64,000 nucleotides of DNA. It comes from Thauera aromatica K172 (GTDB taxonomy: Bacteria; Pseudomonadota; Gammaproteobacteria; Burkholderiales; Rhodocyclaceae). The notes beneath the pieces are model-generated. The model was not told the origin of the DNA. It ran no database searches and was given only the letters and a program-made list of their open reading frames with translations. Positions within the stretch are counted from its first letter, which is position 1. Each line of letters starts with the position of its first letter. Made by a program: the position numbers and the translations under genes. Of this stretch, positions 44,057 to 53,726 are shown in pieces. The stretch is taken from assembly GCF_003030465.1 (NCBI RefSeq), contig NZ_CP028339.1, positions 62,001 to 126,000 of the forward strand. The letters are read 5' to 3'.

Positions 44057-45187
44057 TCAGGCGGCGCGCAACAGGCCGCGCTCGAGCTCGGCGATGTGCC
44101 GTGCGCCGGCGAGGATCATCGTGCGTTCGAGCTCGCCGGCGATCAGCTCGAGCACCGCGGCGGCGCCCGCTTCGCCATCGACCGCCAGCCCGTAGAGCAG
44201 CGGGCGGCCGAGAAACACGCCGCGGGCGCCGAGGGCGAGCGCCTTGGCGACGTCGAGGCCGCTGCGAAAACCGCTGTCGACGAACACCGGCAGGCGGCCT
44301 TCGACCGCGTCGAGCACCGCTTCCAGCGCGCCGATGGTGGCGATCGCGCCGTCGAGCTGGCGGCCGCCGTGGTTGGAGACGATCAGCCCGTCGACGCCGT
44401 GGGCGCGCGCCTGGCGCGCATCGTCGGGGTGGAGTACGCCTTTGAGCAGCAGCGGCCCGTCCCACAGCCGGCGCAGCCAGTCGACGCTTTCCCAGCTCAG
44501 GCTGCGGTCCATTTCGCGGCTGAGGAGGGCGGCCTGCAGCTTCAGGGTGTCGCTGCCTTCCTCTTCGGCGAGGTTGACGAAACTGGGCATGCCGTGGGCG
44601 ATGAAGCGCAGCAGCCAGCGCGGCCGCATCGCCAGGTTGACGAGGGTTGCGGGCGAGGGGCGGAACGGCATCTTGAAGCCGTTGCGCACGTCGCGCTCGC
44701 GATAGCCGCTGACCGGCACATCGACGGTGAGCACCAGCGCGCGGTAGCCGGCGCGGCGGGCCCGGCGCACCATCTGCTCGGCGATGCTGCGTTCGCGCAT
44801 GACGTAGAGCTGGAACCAGTTGAGCGCGGACGAGGGCTGGACGACGGCCTCGATACGCGCATTCGAAGCCGTCGACAGCACGAACGGGACGCCCGCGGCG
44901 GCGGCGGCGCGTGCCAGCAGGACGTCGCCTTGCGGCCGGGTGAGGCCGTTGAAGCCCATCGGCGCGATCGCGAACGGCCGCCGCCAGGTTTCGCCGAACA
45001 CTTCGATGCGGGTGTCGAGCCGGGTGGTGTCGCGCAGCACGCGCGGCAGTATCGTCAGACGGTCGAGCCCGTCGCGGTTGCGCTGCAGGCAGTCGCCGCG
45101 CTCGGCGGCGCCGTCGACGTAATCGAACACGAAGCGCGGCAGGACCGCGCGCGCGGCGCGCCGGTAGTCTTCAACGTTGAGTTTCAT
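44057..45187 (-). CDS. FMN-dependent alpha-hydroxyacid dehydrogenase
   Basis: A 376-residue TIM-barrel flavoenzyme of the lactate/mandelate dehydrogenase and glycolate oxidase family. Catalytic Lys249, His273 and Arg276 are in LLKGVLHPDDAR and SNHGGRQLDGA; the N-terminus has FDYVDGAAE. The ATG at 45187 gives the family start. In this aromatic neighbourhood mandelate or another hydroxyacid is a plausible substrate, L-lactate an alternative. The start of the FAD monooxygenase gene lies downstream on the same strand. Confidence 0.85.
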   Translation of the reverse strand: MKLNVEDYRRAARAVLPRFVFDYVDGAAERGDCLQRNRDGLDRLTILPRVLRDTTRLDTRIEVFGETWRRPFAIAPMGFNGLTRPQGDVLLARAAAAAGVPFVLSTASNARIEAVVQPSSALNWFQLYVMRERSIAEQMVRRARRAGYRALVLTVDVPVSGYRERDVRNGFKMPFRPSPATLVNLAMRPRWLLRFIAHGMPSFVNLAEEEGSDTLKLQAALLSREMDRSLSWESVDWLRRLWDGPLLLKGVLHPDDARQARAHGVDGLIVSNHGGRQLDGAIATIGALEAVLDAVEGRLPVFVDSGFRSGLDVAKALALGARGVFLGRPLLYGLAVDGEAGAAAVLELIAGELERTMILAGARHIAELERGLLRAA

Positions 45188-45290
45188 CGGGGCCCCGGAT
45201 CGATGGATGAGGCCGCCATTGTATCGGCGGCCGTCGGCGGGGCCGGGGGTGACATCGCGCCTGCGCTCGCCGGCGCATCGCGTTGCCGGG

Positions 45291-47055
45291 CTATCCGGCC
45301 TGCCAGGCCCGCGCCAGCAGGATCGGCGCCGCCGCCGGGTCGGCGAGCAGGCCGAAGAGCGGATCGCCCGTGCTGCCGGCGGCACCGGCGAAGCGGCTGG
45401 CGATGAAGCTGTCGGCCACCGTCGCCGGGGCGTGGCGGCGCAGCAGCGCGGCCTGGGCCAGCAGCACGAGGCCGGCGGCGAGGGCGCGGGCCTGCCATTG
45501 GTGGGCGGCCGCCGTGCGCAAGGCGGGGAGGAGGGCGTGCAGGGTGCGGACGAGACGGGGTTCGCCAGCGCAGCCGTCGGCGAGGTCGTCGATCAGGCGG
45601 ACGGCGGCCTCCGGTTCGCGGCCGAGGGCGCGCAGCACGTCGAGGCACATCACGTTGCCCGCCCCTTCCCAGATCGAGTTGACCGGAGCCTCGCGCAGTA
45701 GGCGGGGCATCGGGCCGTCCTCGATGTAGCCGTTGCCGCCGCAGATTTCCATGCATTCGGCGGTGAACGCGATCGCGCGCTTGCATACCCAGAACTTCGC
45801 CGCTGGAGTCAGGATGCGGCGCCGGGCGCGGGCGAGGGCGGCGGTGGCGTCGCCGTCGGCGCTTCCCCCGGCGGTGGCGGCGGCCGCTGCGCCCTCGCCC
45901 GGCTCACCTTCGTCCTCCACCTCGCCCTCCACCTCGCCCTCCACCTCCCCGCCGGCACCGACCGCGGCGGCGAGGTGGAGGGCGAGGGCGAGCGCGGCCT
46001 CGCTCTCGAGGGTGAGATCGGCGAGGACGTTGCGCATCAGCGCATGCTCGATCAGCGGGCGGCCGAAGGCGCGGCGGTGGCGGGCGTGGTGCAGCGCTTC
46101 GGTGAGCGAGCGCGCGGCGCATCAGCGCGGCGCTGCCGAGCACGCAGTCGAGCCGGGTGTGGGCCGCCATCGCGAGGAGGGCGGGAAGGCCGCGCCCGGG
46201 TTCGCCCACCAGGATGCCGAAGGCGTCGTCGAACTCGACTTCGCCGGAGGCGTTGGCGCGGTTGCCGAGCTTGTCCTTCAGGCGTTCGATGCGGATCGCG
46301 TTGCGGGTGCCGTCGGGCCGCCAGCGCGGCACGAAGAAGCACGACAGGGCGTCGTCGGCGCTGCGCGCGAGGACGAGGTGGGCGTCGCCCGCGGCGGCGG
46401 AATAGAACCACTTGTGGCCGAGGAGGGCGTACTCGGCGCCGCGTCCGCCGGCGCCGATCGCGTGCGCGCGCGTGGTGGTCGCGCGCAGGTCGGAGCCGCC
46501 CTGCTTTTCGGTCAGCCCCATGCCCACGGTGAGGGTGCGCTTGGCCGCCAGCGGCAGGTCGCGGGCGTCGTAATCGCGTGCGGCGAAGCGCTCGGCGAGC
46601 GCGCGCCACAGCGCCGGTTCGGCGCGCAGCAGCGGCAGCGCGGCGAAGGTCATCGTTACCGGGCACAGGCTGCCGGCCTCGACCTGGCCGTGGAGGTAGA
46701 AGGCGGCGGCGCGGGCGACGTGGGCGCCGGGCCGGGGGTCGAGCCAGGCTGCGCTGTGCACGCCCGATGCGTAGAGGAGCGCGGTGAGGCGGTGCCAGGC
46801 GGGGTCGAAATCGACCCGGTCCACCCGCCGGCCGTGGGCGTCGTGGGTGGCGAGCCGCGGTGGATGGCGGTTGGCCTGGTCGCCGAGGGTGAGGCTCTCG
46901 GCGCTGCCCAGCTGTGCGCCGAGGGCGTCAAGGGCGGCGGCCCAGGCAGCGCCGCCTTCGCGGGCGAGGGCGTCCTGCAACGCCAGATCGCAGGCGAACA
47001 GGTTGTAGTCGACCAGGGGCGGAACCTGGTTGAACACCTCGTGGGTTTCCCGCAT
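45291..47055 (-). pseudogene. aidB: AidB-like acyl-CoA dehydrogenase, frameshifted
   Basis: Two frames together give an AidB-type protein: the first starts MRETHEVFNQVPPLVDYNL at 47055 (GGAGGA upstream) and runs to VLGSAALMRRAL; the second continues TEALHHARHRRAFGRPLIEH to the stop at 45291. The join is a tandem duplication GAGC-GAGC (46104-46111) on the plus strand; removing four bases restores one frame. E. coli AidB is a flavoprotein of the adaptive response that binds DNA. The second part also has a Glu-Val-Glu-Gly tandem repeat of 12-bp units (45910-45950). This may be a true loss-of-function mutation, a phase-variable tract or a sequencing error. Confidence 0.85.
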
Positions 47056-47277
47056 GCGTCCTCCGGTGCCGCCGGTGGCGGCGGTGAAGAAGGGGGTCTT
47101 CGCAGTGTAGGAAGCCGAGGCCGCGGTTGCCATGTGCGCCGCGTCCGCGCGGCCGGGAAGCGGTGTCGAAAAGAAGCGTCGGGAAGCGGGGTCCGGAACT
47201 GGGGTCGGGAAGTGGTGCCGGGAAGTGGTGCCGGGAAGAGGCCCCGGGCCGGGTGCAGCGCGGGGCGGAGGCGGCGT

Positions 47278-48162
47278 TCAGGGCAGGTCGCGCACGCGCA
47301 GGTAGCGCGGGAAGCGCGGCAGGCCGGCGGGAGTGAGTTCGCGGTAGCGGTAGGTGACCAGGGTGCCGGGAGGCGGCGGAGTGCGCCGCAGCGCGTCGCT
47401 GAGTCCGCTGCCGAGGCGGAAGCGGCGGCCGTCGGGGGTTTCCACCAGCAGGGAGCCGGTCAGCCCCTGCAGCCGGCCTTTGCCCGGCAGGTGGGCGAGG
47501 ACGCGCGCTTCGGCGTCGTGCCAGGGGGTGAGCTTGAGCAGCGCGCTGCTGCGTCCCGGTGTCCAGCGCGCGCTGGCGCGGTGCAGCATCAGGCCTTCGC
47601 CGCCGCCGCGCACGACTTCCTCGAAGCGGCGCTGCAGGGCGCGCAGGTCGGTGACCCGGGTCTGCGGCACGGCCTCCAGCCAGGGCACGGCAGCGCGCTC
47701 GGCGAGTGCGCGCAGCTGGTGCACGCGGGTGCTGAAATCGCCCTCCGCGCCGGGAATATCGAACACCATGTAGCGCACCTCGCGCCATCCCGGATCGTCG
47801 GGCGCGTTGCGCCGGATCAGGCCGGAGAGGCGGTCGAAACTGCGCCGTCCCAGCCACAGCTCTCCGTCCAGCGTCACCGCCGGCAGTGCGGCGACGAACC
47901 AGGCGGGGGCGCTGATCGGCTGTCCGCTGCGCAGGTGCAGGCGGCCGCCGTCCCAGTGCGCGCGCACGCCGTCGAGCTTTTCGCTGACCCAGTAGTCGGC
48001 CGGATCGATGCCGTCGTGGTAACGCTCGGCGTGCATCGCCGGCGGTGCGGCAAAGGAGGGTTCGGTGCCGCCGCAGACGGCGCTGGAAGCGCCCAGAAAG
48101 AGGCCCAGGGCGAAACGGAAAAGGAGTGGGAGCGGGAGTGAAAGAGGGCACGAAAGAAGCAT
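47278..48162 (-). CDS. Periplasmic ATP-dependent DNA ligase (LigE type)
   Basis: A 294-residue minimal ATP-dependent DNA ligase with a signal peptide (hydrophobic residues 5-25, Ala-rich end). Motif I is SEKLDGVRA with nucleophile Lys62; further motifs are DGELW, GGGEGLMLH and ALLKLTPWHDAEARV, followed by an OB-fold domain. Exported ligases of this kind are found in Gram-negative bacteria and may mend DNA taken up for transformation or in biofilm; dprA in this window fits competence. The leader has an AT-rich inverted repeat. Confidence 0.85.
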   Translation of the reverse strand: MLLSCPLSLPLPLLFRFALGLFLGASSAVCGGTEPSFAAPPAMHAERYHDGIDPADYWVSEKLDGVRAHWDGGRLHLRSGQPISAPAWFVAALPAVTLDGELWLGRRSFDRLSGLIRRNAPDDPGWREVRYMVFDIPGAEGDFSTRVHQLRALAERAAVPWLEAVPQTRVTDLRALQRRFEEVVRGGGEGLMLHRASARWTPGRSSALLKLTPWHDAEARVLAHLPGKGRLQGLTGSLLVETPDGRRFRLGSGLSDALRRTPPPPGTLVTYRYRELTPAGLPRFPRYLRVRDLP

Positions 48163-48165
48163 CGT

Positions 48166-48202
48166 CTTATATCGATGACATAGGATCGGTCGATGATATA
48201 AG
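48166..48202. promoter_or_regulatory. Inverted repeat upstream of the DNA ligase
   Basis: CTTATATC and GATATAAG flank a central segment in which GATGAC and GTCGAT also partly pair. The 37-base AT-rich element starts three bases before the ligase ATG and could be an operator or a leader hairpin. Confidence 0.45.
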
Positions 48203-48301
48203 CATTATTGCGGCGCCGCCAGGCGATCTGGACAGGACCAGAACAGGAAATGGGGCGGGCGGGGGGAGTCCCGCCTGGGTGGGGCGCCCGGCGGTCGTGC
48301 T

Positions 48302-48326
48302 GCCCGCCGGAATGCAGCCGGCGGGC
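48302..48326 (-). terminator. Hairpin after leuA
   Basis: GCCCGCCGG and CCGGCGGGC are perfect 9-base arms with a 7-base loop, 12 bases downstream of the leuA stop on the minus strand. No T-run follows, so termination may be partial. Confidence 0.4.
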
Positions 48327-48337
48327 GCTGGTGCGGT

Positions 48338-50044
48338 TCAGGCCGCGAGAGTGTGCCGCGCCGCGCCCGCCCCGATCGCCCCGGCGCCGAAGCGGTTGGC
48401 TGCGCTGACGAGGGCGCGGATCGAGGCGGTGACGATGTTGCCGTCCACGCCCACGCCGTAGCGTTCACCGCAGCCTTCGGTACTCAGCTCGACGAAGGCG
48501 CAGGCGCGCGCCTCGCCGGCGTCGTCGCTGGGGGCGAGCGAGCGCTCCTCGTAGCTGCGCACGGTGACGTGGAGGCCGGCGCCTTGCAGCGCGTGCACCG
48601 CGGCGTCGATCGGGCCGTTGCCTTCGCCGACCAGGAGGTGGCGGGTGGCGCCGATCTCGACGACGAGGCGGATGCCCTGCGCCGCACCGTGCTCGAAGAG
48701 GTGGTGCTCGACATAGCGCAGCGGCGCCACGGTGTCGAGGTAGGTGGCGCTGAACAGCGCCCAGATCGCCGCCGCCGACATCTCGCCGCCGGTGGCGTCG
48801 GTGACCTGCTGCACTTCGCGCGAAAACTCCACCTGCAGCCGCCGCGGCATCACGATGCCGTATTCGGTCTCGAGCAGGTAGGCGATGCCGCCCTTGCCCG
48901 ACTGGCTGTTCACGCGGATCACCGAGTCGTAGCTGCGGCCGAGGTCGGCGGGGTCGATCGGCAGGTAGGGGATGTTCCATGTCTCGCCGGCCTTGTGGGC
49001 GGCGAAGCCCTTCTTGATCGCGTCCTGGTGGGAGCCGGAGAAGGCGGTGAACACGAGATCCCCGACGTAGGGGTGGCGCGGGTGGATGGGCAACTGGTTG
49101 CAGTATTCGACCGTGCGCGCGACGGCGTTGATGTCGGAGAAATCGAGCCCGGGGGCCACGCCCTGGGTGTACAGGTTGAGCGCCAAGGTCACGATGTCGA
49201 CGTTGCCGGTGCGCTCGCCGTTGCCGAACAGGCAGCCTTCGATGCGGTCGGCACCGGCCATCAGGCCGAGCTCGGCGGCGGCGACGCCGGTGCCGCGGTC
49301 GTTGTGCGGATGGAGCGAGAGCAGCACGCTGTCGCGGCGGGCGAGGTGGCGGTGCATCCACTCGACCTGGTCGGCGTAGACGTTGGGGGTAGCGACTTCG
49401 ACCGTCGCCGGCAGGTTGAGGATGACCTTGTCGGCCGGCGACGCGCCCCAAGCGGCCGTCACCGCATCGCACACTTCGCGGGCGAAATCGAGTTCGGTGG
49501 CGGAAAAGGTCTCCGGGCTGTACTGGAGCGTGATCGCGGTCTCCGGCATGGTCGCGGCGATGTCCTTGATCAGGCGCACCGCCGAGACCGCGAGCGCGAC
49601 CACTTCGGTCTTCTCCATGGCAAACACCATTTCGCGAAAGGCCGGCGAGGTGGCGTTGTAGACGTGGACGATCGCGCGCCGCGCGCCGCGCACCGACTCC
49701 ATCGTGCGCCGGATCAGCTCCGGGCGTGCCGGCGTCAGCACTTCGATGGCGGCGTCGGCGGGAATGTGGCCGCCTTCGATCAGCGTGCGGACGAAATCGA
49801 AATCGGTCTGCGAGGCGGACGGGAAGCCGACTTCGATCTCCTTGAAGCCGATCGCGCACACGGTGCGGAACATGCGCATCTTGCGCTCGATGTTCATCGG
49901 CTCGAACAGTGCCTGGTTGCCGTCGCGCAGGTCGGTGCTCATCCAGATCGGGGCGCGCTCGATGCGCTTGCCTGGCCACTGGCGGTCGGCGAGGGCGATG
50001 GTCGGGAAGGGACGGTACTTGGCGGCGGGGTCGGGCAACATCAT
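48338..50044 (-). CDS. leuA: 2-Isopropylmalate synthase (long form)
   Basis: A 568-residue enzyme of leucine biosynthesis that condenses acetyl-CoA with 2-oxoisovalerate. The TIM barrel starts with [15 protein letters not shown] (Arg40, Asp41) and carries [16 protein letters not shown] and the nearby [10 protein letters not shown]; a C-terminal LeuA regulatory domain (about 440-560) should bind leucine. Length fits the long type found in many beta- and actinobacteria. The start is the first of two adjacent ATGs (50044), with GAGG upstream. It is divergent from an Lrp-family gene that may control it. Confidence 0.92.
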   Translation of the reverse strand: MMLPDPAAKYRPFPTIALADRQWPGKRIERAPIWMSTDLRDGNQALFEPMNIERKMRMFRTVCAIGFKEIEVGFPSASQTDFDFVRTLIEGGHIPADAAIEVLTPARPELIRRTMESVRGARRAIVHVYNATSPAFREMVFAMEKTEVVALAVSAVRLIKDIAATMPETAITLQYSPETFSATELDFAREVCDAVTAAWGASPADKVILNLPATVEVATPNVYADQVEWMHRHLARRDSVLLSLHPHNDRGTGVAAAELGLMAGADRIEGCLFGNGERTGNVDIVTLALNLYTQGVAPGLDFSDINAVARTVEYCNQLPIHPRHPYVGDLVFTAFSGSHQDAIKKGFAAHKAGETWNIPYLPIDPADLGRSYDSVIRVNSQSGKGGIAYLLETEYGIVMPRRLQVEFSREVQQVTDATGGEMSAAAIWALFSATYLDTVAPLRYVEHHLFEHGAAQGIRLVVEIGATRHLLVGEGNGPIDAAVHALQGAGLHVTVRSYEERSLAPSDDAGEARACAFVELSTEGCGERYGVGVDGNIVTASIRALVSAANRFGAGAIGAGAARHTLAA

Positions 50045-50156
50045 GGCGCGGTCCTCGGGGGCGTGGTTCGATGGAGGAAAGTCTACGCCGGAGGCCGCGG
50101 CAGACGATTGCGTTGTTGCACTGCAATTCGCCCATTGCGAGAACGATATTTCGAAT

Positions 50157-50175
50157 ATTGCATGTTTCGTGCAAT
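50157..50175. promoter_or_regulatory. Lrp-type operator between leuA and lrp
   Basis: ATTGCATG-TTT-CGTGCAAT is an 8-3-8 inverted repeat with one mismatch, located between divergent leuA and the second Lrp gene. Its core matches the operator at 7621-7637, pointing to a shared or related regulator. Confidence 0.6.
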
Positions 50176-50197
50176 GATCTGCCGATCTCATTCGCAG

Positions 50198-50680
50198 ATG
50201 GCGCCGATCATGCAACTCGACCGCTACGACCGCCAGCTCCTCGACGTCCTGCAGCAGGACGGCCGCATCAGCAACCAGGACCTCGCCGACCGCATCGCGC
50301 TGTCGCCCTCGTCCTGCCTGCGCCGCCTGCGCGCGCTGGAGGAGGCCGGCCTCATCCTCGGCTACCGTGCCCTGCTCGACGCGAAAAAACTCGGCCTGTC
50401 GCTGATGGCGCTGATCCACATCTCGATGGACCGCCACACTCCCGAGCGCTTCAGCCGCTTCGAAGCGGAGGTCGGCGCCATTGCCGAAGTGCTCGAATGC
50501 CTGCTGATCACCGGCCAGGACGCCGACTACCAGCTCAAGGTGGTCGTCGCCGACATGGACGCCTACCAGGAGCTGCTGCTCAATCGCATCACCCGCATTC
50601 CCGGCGTCACCGGCGTGCATTCGAGCTTCGTCCTGCGCCGGGTGATCGACAAGACGGCGCTGCCGGTGGGCGGGGGGTGA
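50198..50680 (+). CDS. Lrp/AsnC family regulator next to leuA
   Basis: A 160-residue regulator (or 156 from an ATG at 50210, giving [20 protein letters not shown]). The winged helix contains [19 protein letters not shown] and the RAM domain [16 protein letters not shown] and [15 protein letters not shown]. The RAM region resembles that of the first Lrp paralogue. Neither start has a strong ribosome binding site. It probably senses leucine or another amino acid and controls leuA, based on the divergent arrangement and shared operator. Confidence 0.88.
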   Translation: MAPIMQLDRYDRQLLDVLQQDGRISNQDLADRIALSPSSCLRRLRALEEAGLILGYRALLDAKKLGLSLMALIHISMDRHTPERFSRFEAEVGAIAEVLECLLITGQDADYQLKVVVADMDAYQELLLNRITRIPGVTGVHSSFVLRRVIDKTALPVGGG

Positions 50681-50686
50681 CGCCTT

Positions 50687-51517
50687 TTACCGCTCGGCGT
50701 TGGGGAAGAACAGCTGCTCGCCGCCGATCTGGTAGCTGGCAATCGTGGCCTGGCCTTCGTCCGAGACCACCCAGTCCACGAACTTGCGCGCTTCGGCGGC
50801 CTTGACGTGCGGATGGCGCTCGGGGTTCACCACCATCACGCCGTACTGGTTGAAGAGACGGGTGTCGCCTTCGACCAGCACCGCGAGGTCGGCGCGGTTC
50901 TTGAAGCTGAGCCAGGTGCCGCGGTCGGCGAGCACGTAGGCGCCGGCCGAGGCCGCCATGTTCAGCGCCGGGCCCATGCCGCAGCCGCATTCCTTGTAGC
51001 CGCTGCCTTTGTCGTCGACGCCGGCAGCCTTCCAGTAGCGCAGTTCGGCAGCGTGGGTGCCGCTCTTGTCGCCGCGCGAGACGAACGCGGCATTGGCCGT
51101 GGCGAGCTTTTGCAGCGCGCCGGTGATGTCCTTGCCGCGGGTGGCGGCGGGATCGCCGGCGGGGCCGACGAGGACGAAGTCGTTGTACATCACCTTGCGG
51201 TGGTCGACGCCATGGCCTTCGGCGACGAACTTCTTCTCCGCCGCCTCGTCGTGCACGAACACCACGTCGGCATCGCCGCGGCGGCCGATGTCGAGCGCCT
51301 GGCCGGTGCCGAGCGCCACCACCTTGACTTCGATTCCGGTGGCCTGGGTGAAGCGCGGCAGCAGGTGGCCGAACAGGCCGGACTGCTCGGTCGAAGTGGT
51401 TGAGGCGACGACGATGGCGGGGGCGGCCTGCGCCAGTGCGGCGCAGGACAGCAGGGTGAGGGCGGTGCCGGCGGCGAGGCGCGCCAGCTGGTGGCGGATG
51501 AAGCGGATGGGTTGCAT
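50687..51517 (-). CDS. tupA: Tungstate ABC transporter substrate-binding protein
   Basis: A 276-residue periplasmic binding protein. The signal peptide ends LAQA; the mature protein begins APAIVVASTTSTEQSGLF, the TTST-type anion-binding start typical of TupA, with VFVHDEAAEKKFVAEGHG, SRGDKSGTHAAELRYW and GYKECGCGMGPALNMA. TupA binds tungstate, sometimes molybdate. No permease or ATPase (tupBC) is in this window, so it is alone here. It may serve the molybdoenzyme cluster or a tungsten aldehyde oxidoreductase elsewhere (inferred). Confidence 0.88.
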   Translation of the reverse strand: MQPIRFIRHQLARLAAGTALTLLSCAALAQAAPAIVVASTTSTEQSGLFGHLLPRFTQATGIEVKVVALGTGQALDIGRRGDADVVFVHDEAAEKKFVAEGHGVDHRKVMYNDFVLVGPAGDPAATRGKDITGALQKLATANAAFVSRGDKSGTHAAELRYWKAAGVDDKGSGYKECGCGMGPALNMAASAGAYVLADRGTWLSFKNRADLAVLVEGDTRLFNQYGVMVVNPERHPHVKAAEARKFVDWVVSDEGQATIASYQIGGEQLFFPNAER

Positions 51518-51793
51518 GCGATGTCTCCTGCGCGGGGGCGGGGTGGATGGCTTGGATCGGCGGCGGGCGCGAAGGCCCGGTCCCGAAGGGGGCGGTGCAT
51601 TGCCGGAATCTATGGATCCCCCGGCAAGTGATCAATATGAACGGATGTGCATAGGGCGCCGCCGTGCCCGGGGGCGGCGCTGCTCGTTGGCCGGGGGTTT
51701 TGGTGGTCTGCGATTGAAACCGTAGAATCGAGGGCCGCCTTCCCCGCGCTTGCAGCCCGCACGGCCCGCCGTGCCCACTCAACGGACAACTGG

Positions 51794-52768
51794 ATGAAAA
51801 GCCGCGTCATCGATCGCTGGATCAACGACTACCTGAGCGAGCGCCGGGTCAGCGCCAATTCGCTGATCATCACCGTCTACGGGGATCTGATCGCCGCGCA
51901 CGGGGGCGGCGTCTGGCTCAGCGACTTCATCCGCCTGGTCGAGCCGCTGGGGCTGAACGAGCGCGTGGTCAGGACCAGCGTGTACCGGCTGGTGCAGGAC
52001 GACTGGCTGGTGTCCGAACAGGTCGGGCGGCGCAGCTATTACCGTCTGACGCCGTCCGGTCTGCGCCGCGCCGACCATGCCTCGCGCCGGATCTACGACG
52101 TGCGCTGCGTGGAGTGGGACGGCCGGTGGCAGATCGTGATCCTGCCCGCGACCCTGTCCGTGCGCCTGCGCGATGCCTTGCGCCGCGAACTGTCGTGGGC
52201 CGGATACGGCGCGGTGGCGCCGGGCGTGCTTGTCCGGCCCTCGTCCGATTCGGCGACCCTGATGGAAATCCTCGACGGCACCGGCACGCGCGACAAGGTG
52301 GTGCCGCTCGACGCCCGCAGCCTCGACGCGCTGACCGGCCTGCCGCTCAAGGATCTGGCCCGGGAATGCTGGGATCTGGAGGCGATCGGCGCCACCTACG
52401 ATGAATTCATCGCGCGCTTCCGCCCCGTGCTGCGCACCCTGAGCGCCGCCCGCAGCCTCGATCCCGAACAATGCTTCCTGGTCCAGACCCTGCTGATGCA
52501 CGAGTTCCGCCGCGTCCTGCTGCACGATCCGCAGCTGCCGGCGCAGATGACGCCGAACAAATGGAGCGGCGCGCTGGCCCGCAACCTGTGCCAGTCCCTG
52601 TACCGGCTGACCTACCGTCTCGCCCAGCAGCACCTGCTGGCGCTGTGCGAGACGCCGAGCGGGCCGCTGCCGCCCCCTTCGCCGGACTTTTACCGGCGCT
52701 TCGGCGGCCTCGGCGATGTGGCTGGCGACGTGGCCGACGACGTCGCCGGGATCGCCGTCGCGCCGTAG
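51794..52768 (+). CDS. paaX: PaaX family phenylacetyl-CoA-responsive repressor
   Basis: A 324-residue PaaX-type regulator. The N-terminal winged helix contains NSLIITVYGDLIAAHGGGVW and LNERVVRTSVYRLVQDDWLV; the C-terminal part includes EQCFLVQTLLMHEFRRVLLHDPQLP. PaaX represses phenylacetate genes until phenylacetyl-CoA binds. The ATG at 51794 gives the family N-terminus. It converges on the molybdoenzyme operon and is the main positional clue to its substrate. The tail is Ala/Asp/Val-rich and probably disordered. Confidence 0.9.
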   Translation: MKSRVIDRWINDYLSERRVSANSLIITVYGDLIAAHGGGVWLSDFIRLVEPLGLNERVVRTSVYRLVQDDWLVSEQVGRRSYYRLTPSGLRRADHASRRIYDVRCVEWDGRWQIVILPATLSVRLRDALRRELSWAGYGAVAPGVLVRPSSDSATLMEILDGTGTRDKVVPLDARSLDALTGLPLKDLARECWDLEAIGATYDEFIARFRPVLRTLSAARSLDPEQCFLVQTLLMHEFRRVLLHDPQLPAQMTPNKWSGALARNLCQSLYRLTYRLAQQHLLALCETPSGPLPPPSPDFYRRFGGLGDVAGDVADDVAGIAVAP

Positions 52769-52773
52769 CGAGA

Positions 52774-52811
52774 CGCCCCGCTCCGCCCCCGCCCGGGGGC
52801 GGAGCGGGGCG
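52774..52811. terminator. Perfect hairpin between paaX and the molybdoenzyme operon
   Basis: Eighteen-base perfect arms around a CC loop lie just past the paaX stop and 13 bases from the stop of the convergent membrane subunit gene. It is GC-rich and has no U-run, but it is well placed to block read-through in both directions. Confidence 0.6.
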
Positions 52812-52823
52812 GCGGGCCGTTTG

Positions 52824-53726
52824 TCAGCGCCCGCTCCAGCCCGGTTTGACTGCCGGTCCGGGCGTACCGCGGCCGCGTACCGGCAGGTGTTTGAGGGCGA
52901 TTCCCTGGGTGAATGCGGCACGCCGGACCAGGGTGTACTTGAACAACCAGCCGCCGCCGACCGCCATCAGTCCGGCGAGGATGCAGGCGGCCGTCGCCCC
53001 TGGTACGCCGATCGCTGCCGCGATGGCGGAAGCGGCCGGCACGAGGTGGCCGAACAGCACGAAACGGCGCTCGATCGCGGTGAGCGCCTGCAGGCTGCCG
53101 AGCGGGGCGCCGTCGGCCTCGAGGCCGGCGAGATAACGCTTCCACAGCCACAGACGGGCGAGCAGGGCGAGGATCAGGACGAGCGCGGCCACCGGCAGCA
53201 GGCGCGGCGGCAGAACTGGCGCGGTGACGGCGAGCAGGCCGGCGCCTTCGGCGAGACCGGTGGCCACCACCACGGCCGCGCAGCGCGGATGGCGCCAGGC
53301 CGGGATGCCTTTGTCTGCAGCCAGGATGCGCGCCTGGCTATAGAGAAAGGCCAGCCCGCACAGCCCGGCGAGCAGCGGCAGCGCCGGATGGAGGCCGGCG
53401 ACGGCAAGCGCGCCGGAAATGAAGAGCAGCGGCGCCACCGAAGCTTCGCGCGTCATCCACGAGGTGCGCAGGTGACGGAAGACGTTGAGCGCGCGCCATG
53501 GGCGGCCGATTTCGAGCCATACGCAGAACAGCCCGGTGCCCACCAGCAGCAGGCCGGCACCGATCAGATGGCGCACTTCGGCGCCGGCGAGGTGGGCGAG
53601 CGCGGCCACGAACAGCAGGCCGCCGCCCGCTCCCCCGCAGACGAAGTTGCCCGCGGCGCGCCAGTCCCAGTTTTGCTGCCGGCGGGGCGCCAGATGGCCG
53701 GCGGGTCTTTGCTGAACGTGTTTCAT
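52824..53726 (-). CDS. NrfD/DmsC-like membrane anchor subunit (PadD candidate)
   Basis: A 300-residue membrane protein with about eight hydrophobic helices, of the NrfD/DmsC family that anchors molybdoenzymes and exchanges electrons with quinone. Recognisable parts are the helix LLFVAALAHLAGAEVRHLIG, then FCVWLEIGRPWRALNVFRH and TSWMTREA. The start overlaps the end of the iron-sulfur subunit by four bases, so the three subunits are coupled. In the PadBCD interpretation it would pass electrons from phenylacetyl-CoA oxidation to quinone. Confidence 0.8.
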   Translation of the reverse strand: MKHVQQRPAGHLAPRRQQNWDWRAAGNFVCGGAGGGLLFVAALAHLAGAEVRHLIGAGLLLVGTGLFCVWLEIGRPWRALNVFRHLRTSWMTREASVAPLLFISGALAVAGLHPALPLLAGLCGLAFLYSQARILAADKGIPAWRHPRCAAVVVATGLAEGAGLLAVTAPVLPPRLLPVAALVLILALLARLWLWKRYLAGLEADGAPLGSLQALTAIERRFVLFGHLVPAASAIAAAIGVPGATAACILAGLMAVGGGWLFKYTLVRRAAFTQGIALKHLPVRGRGTPGPAVKPGWSGR

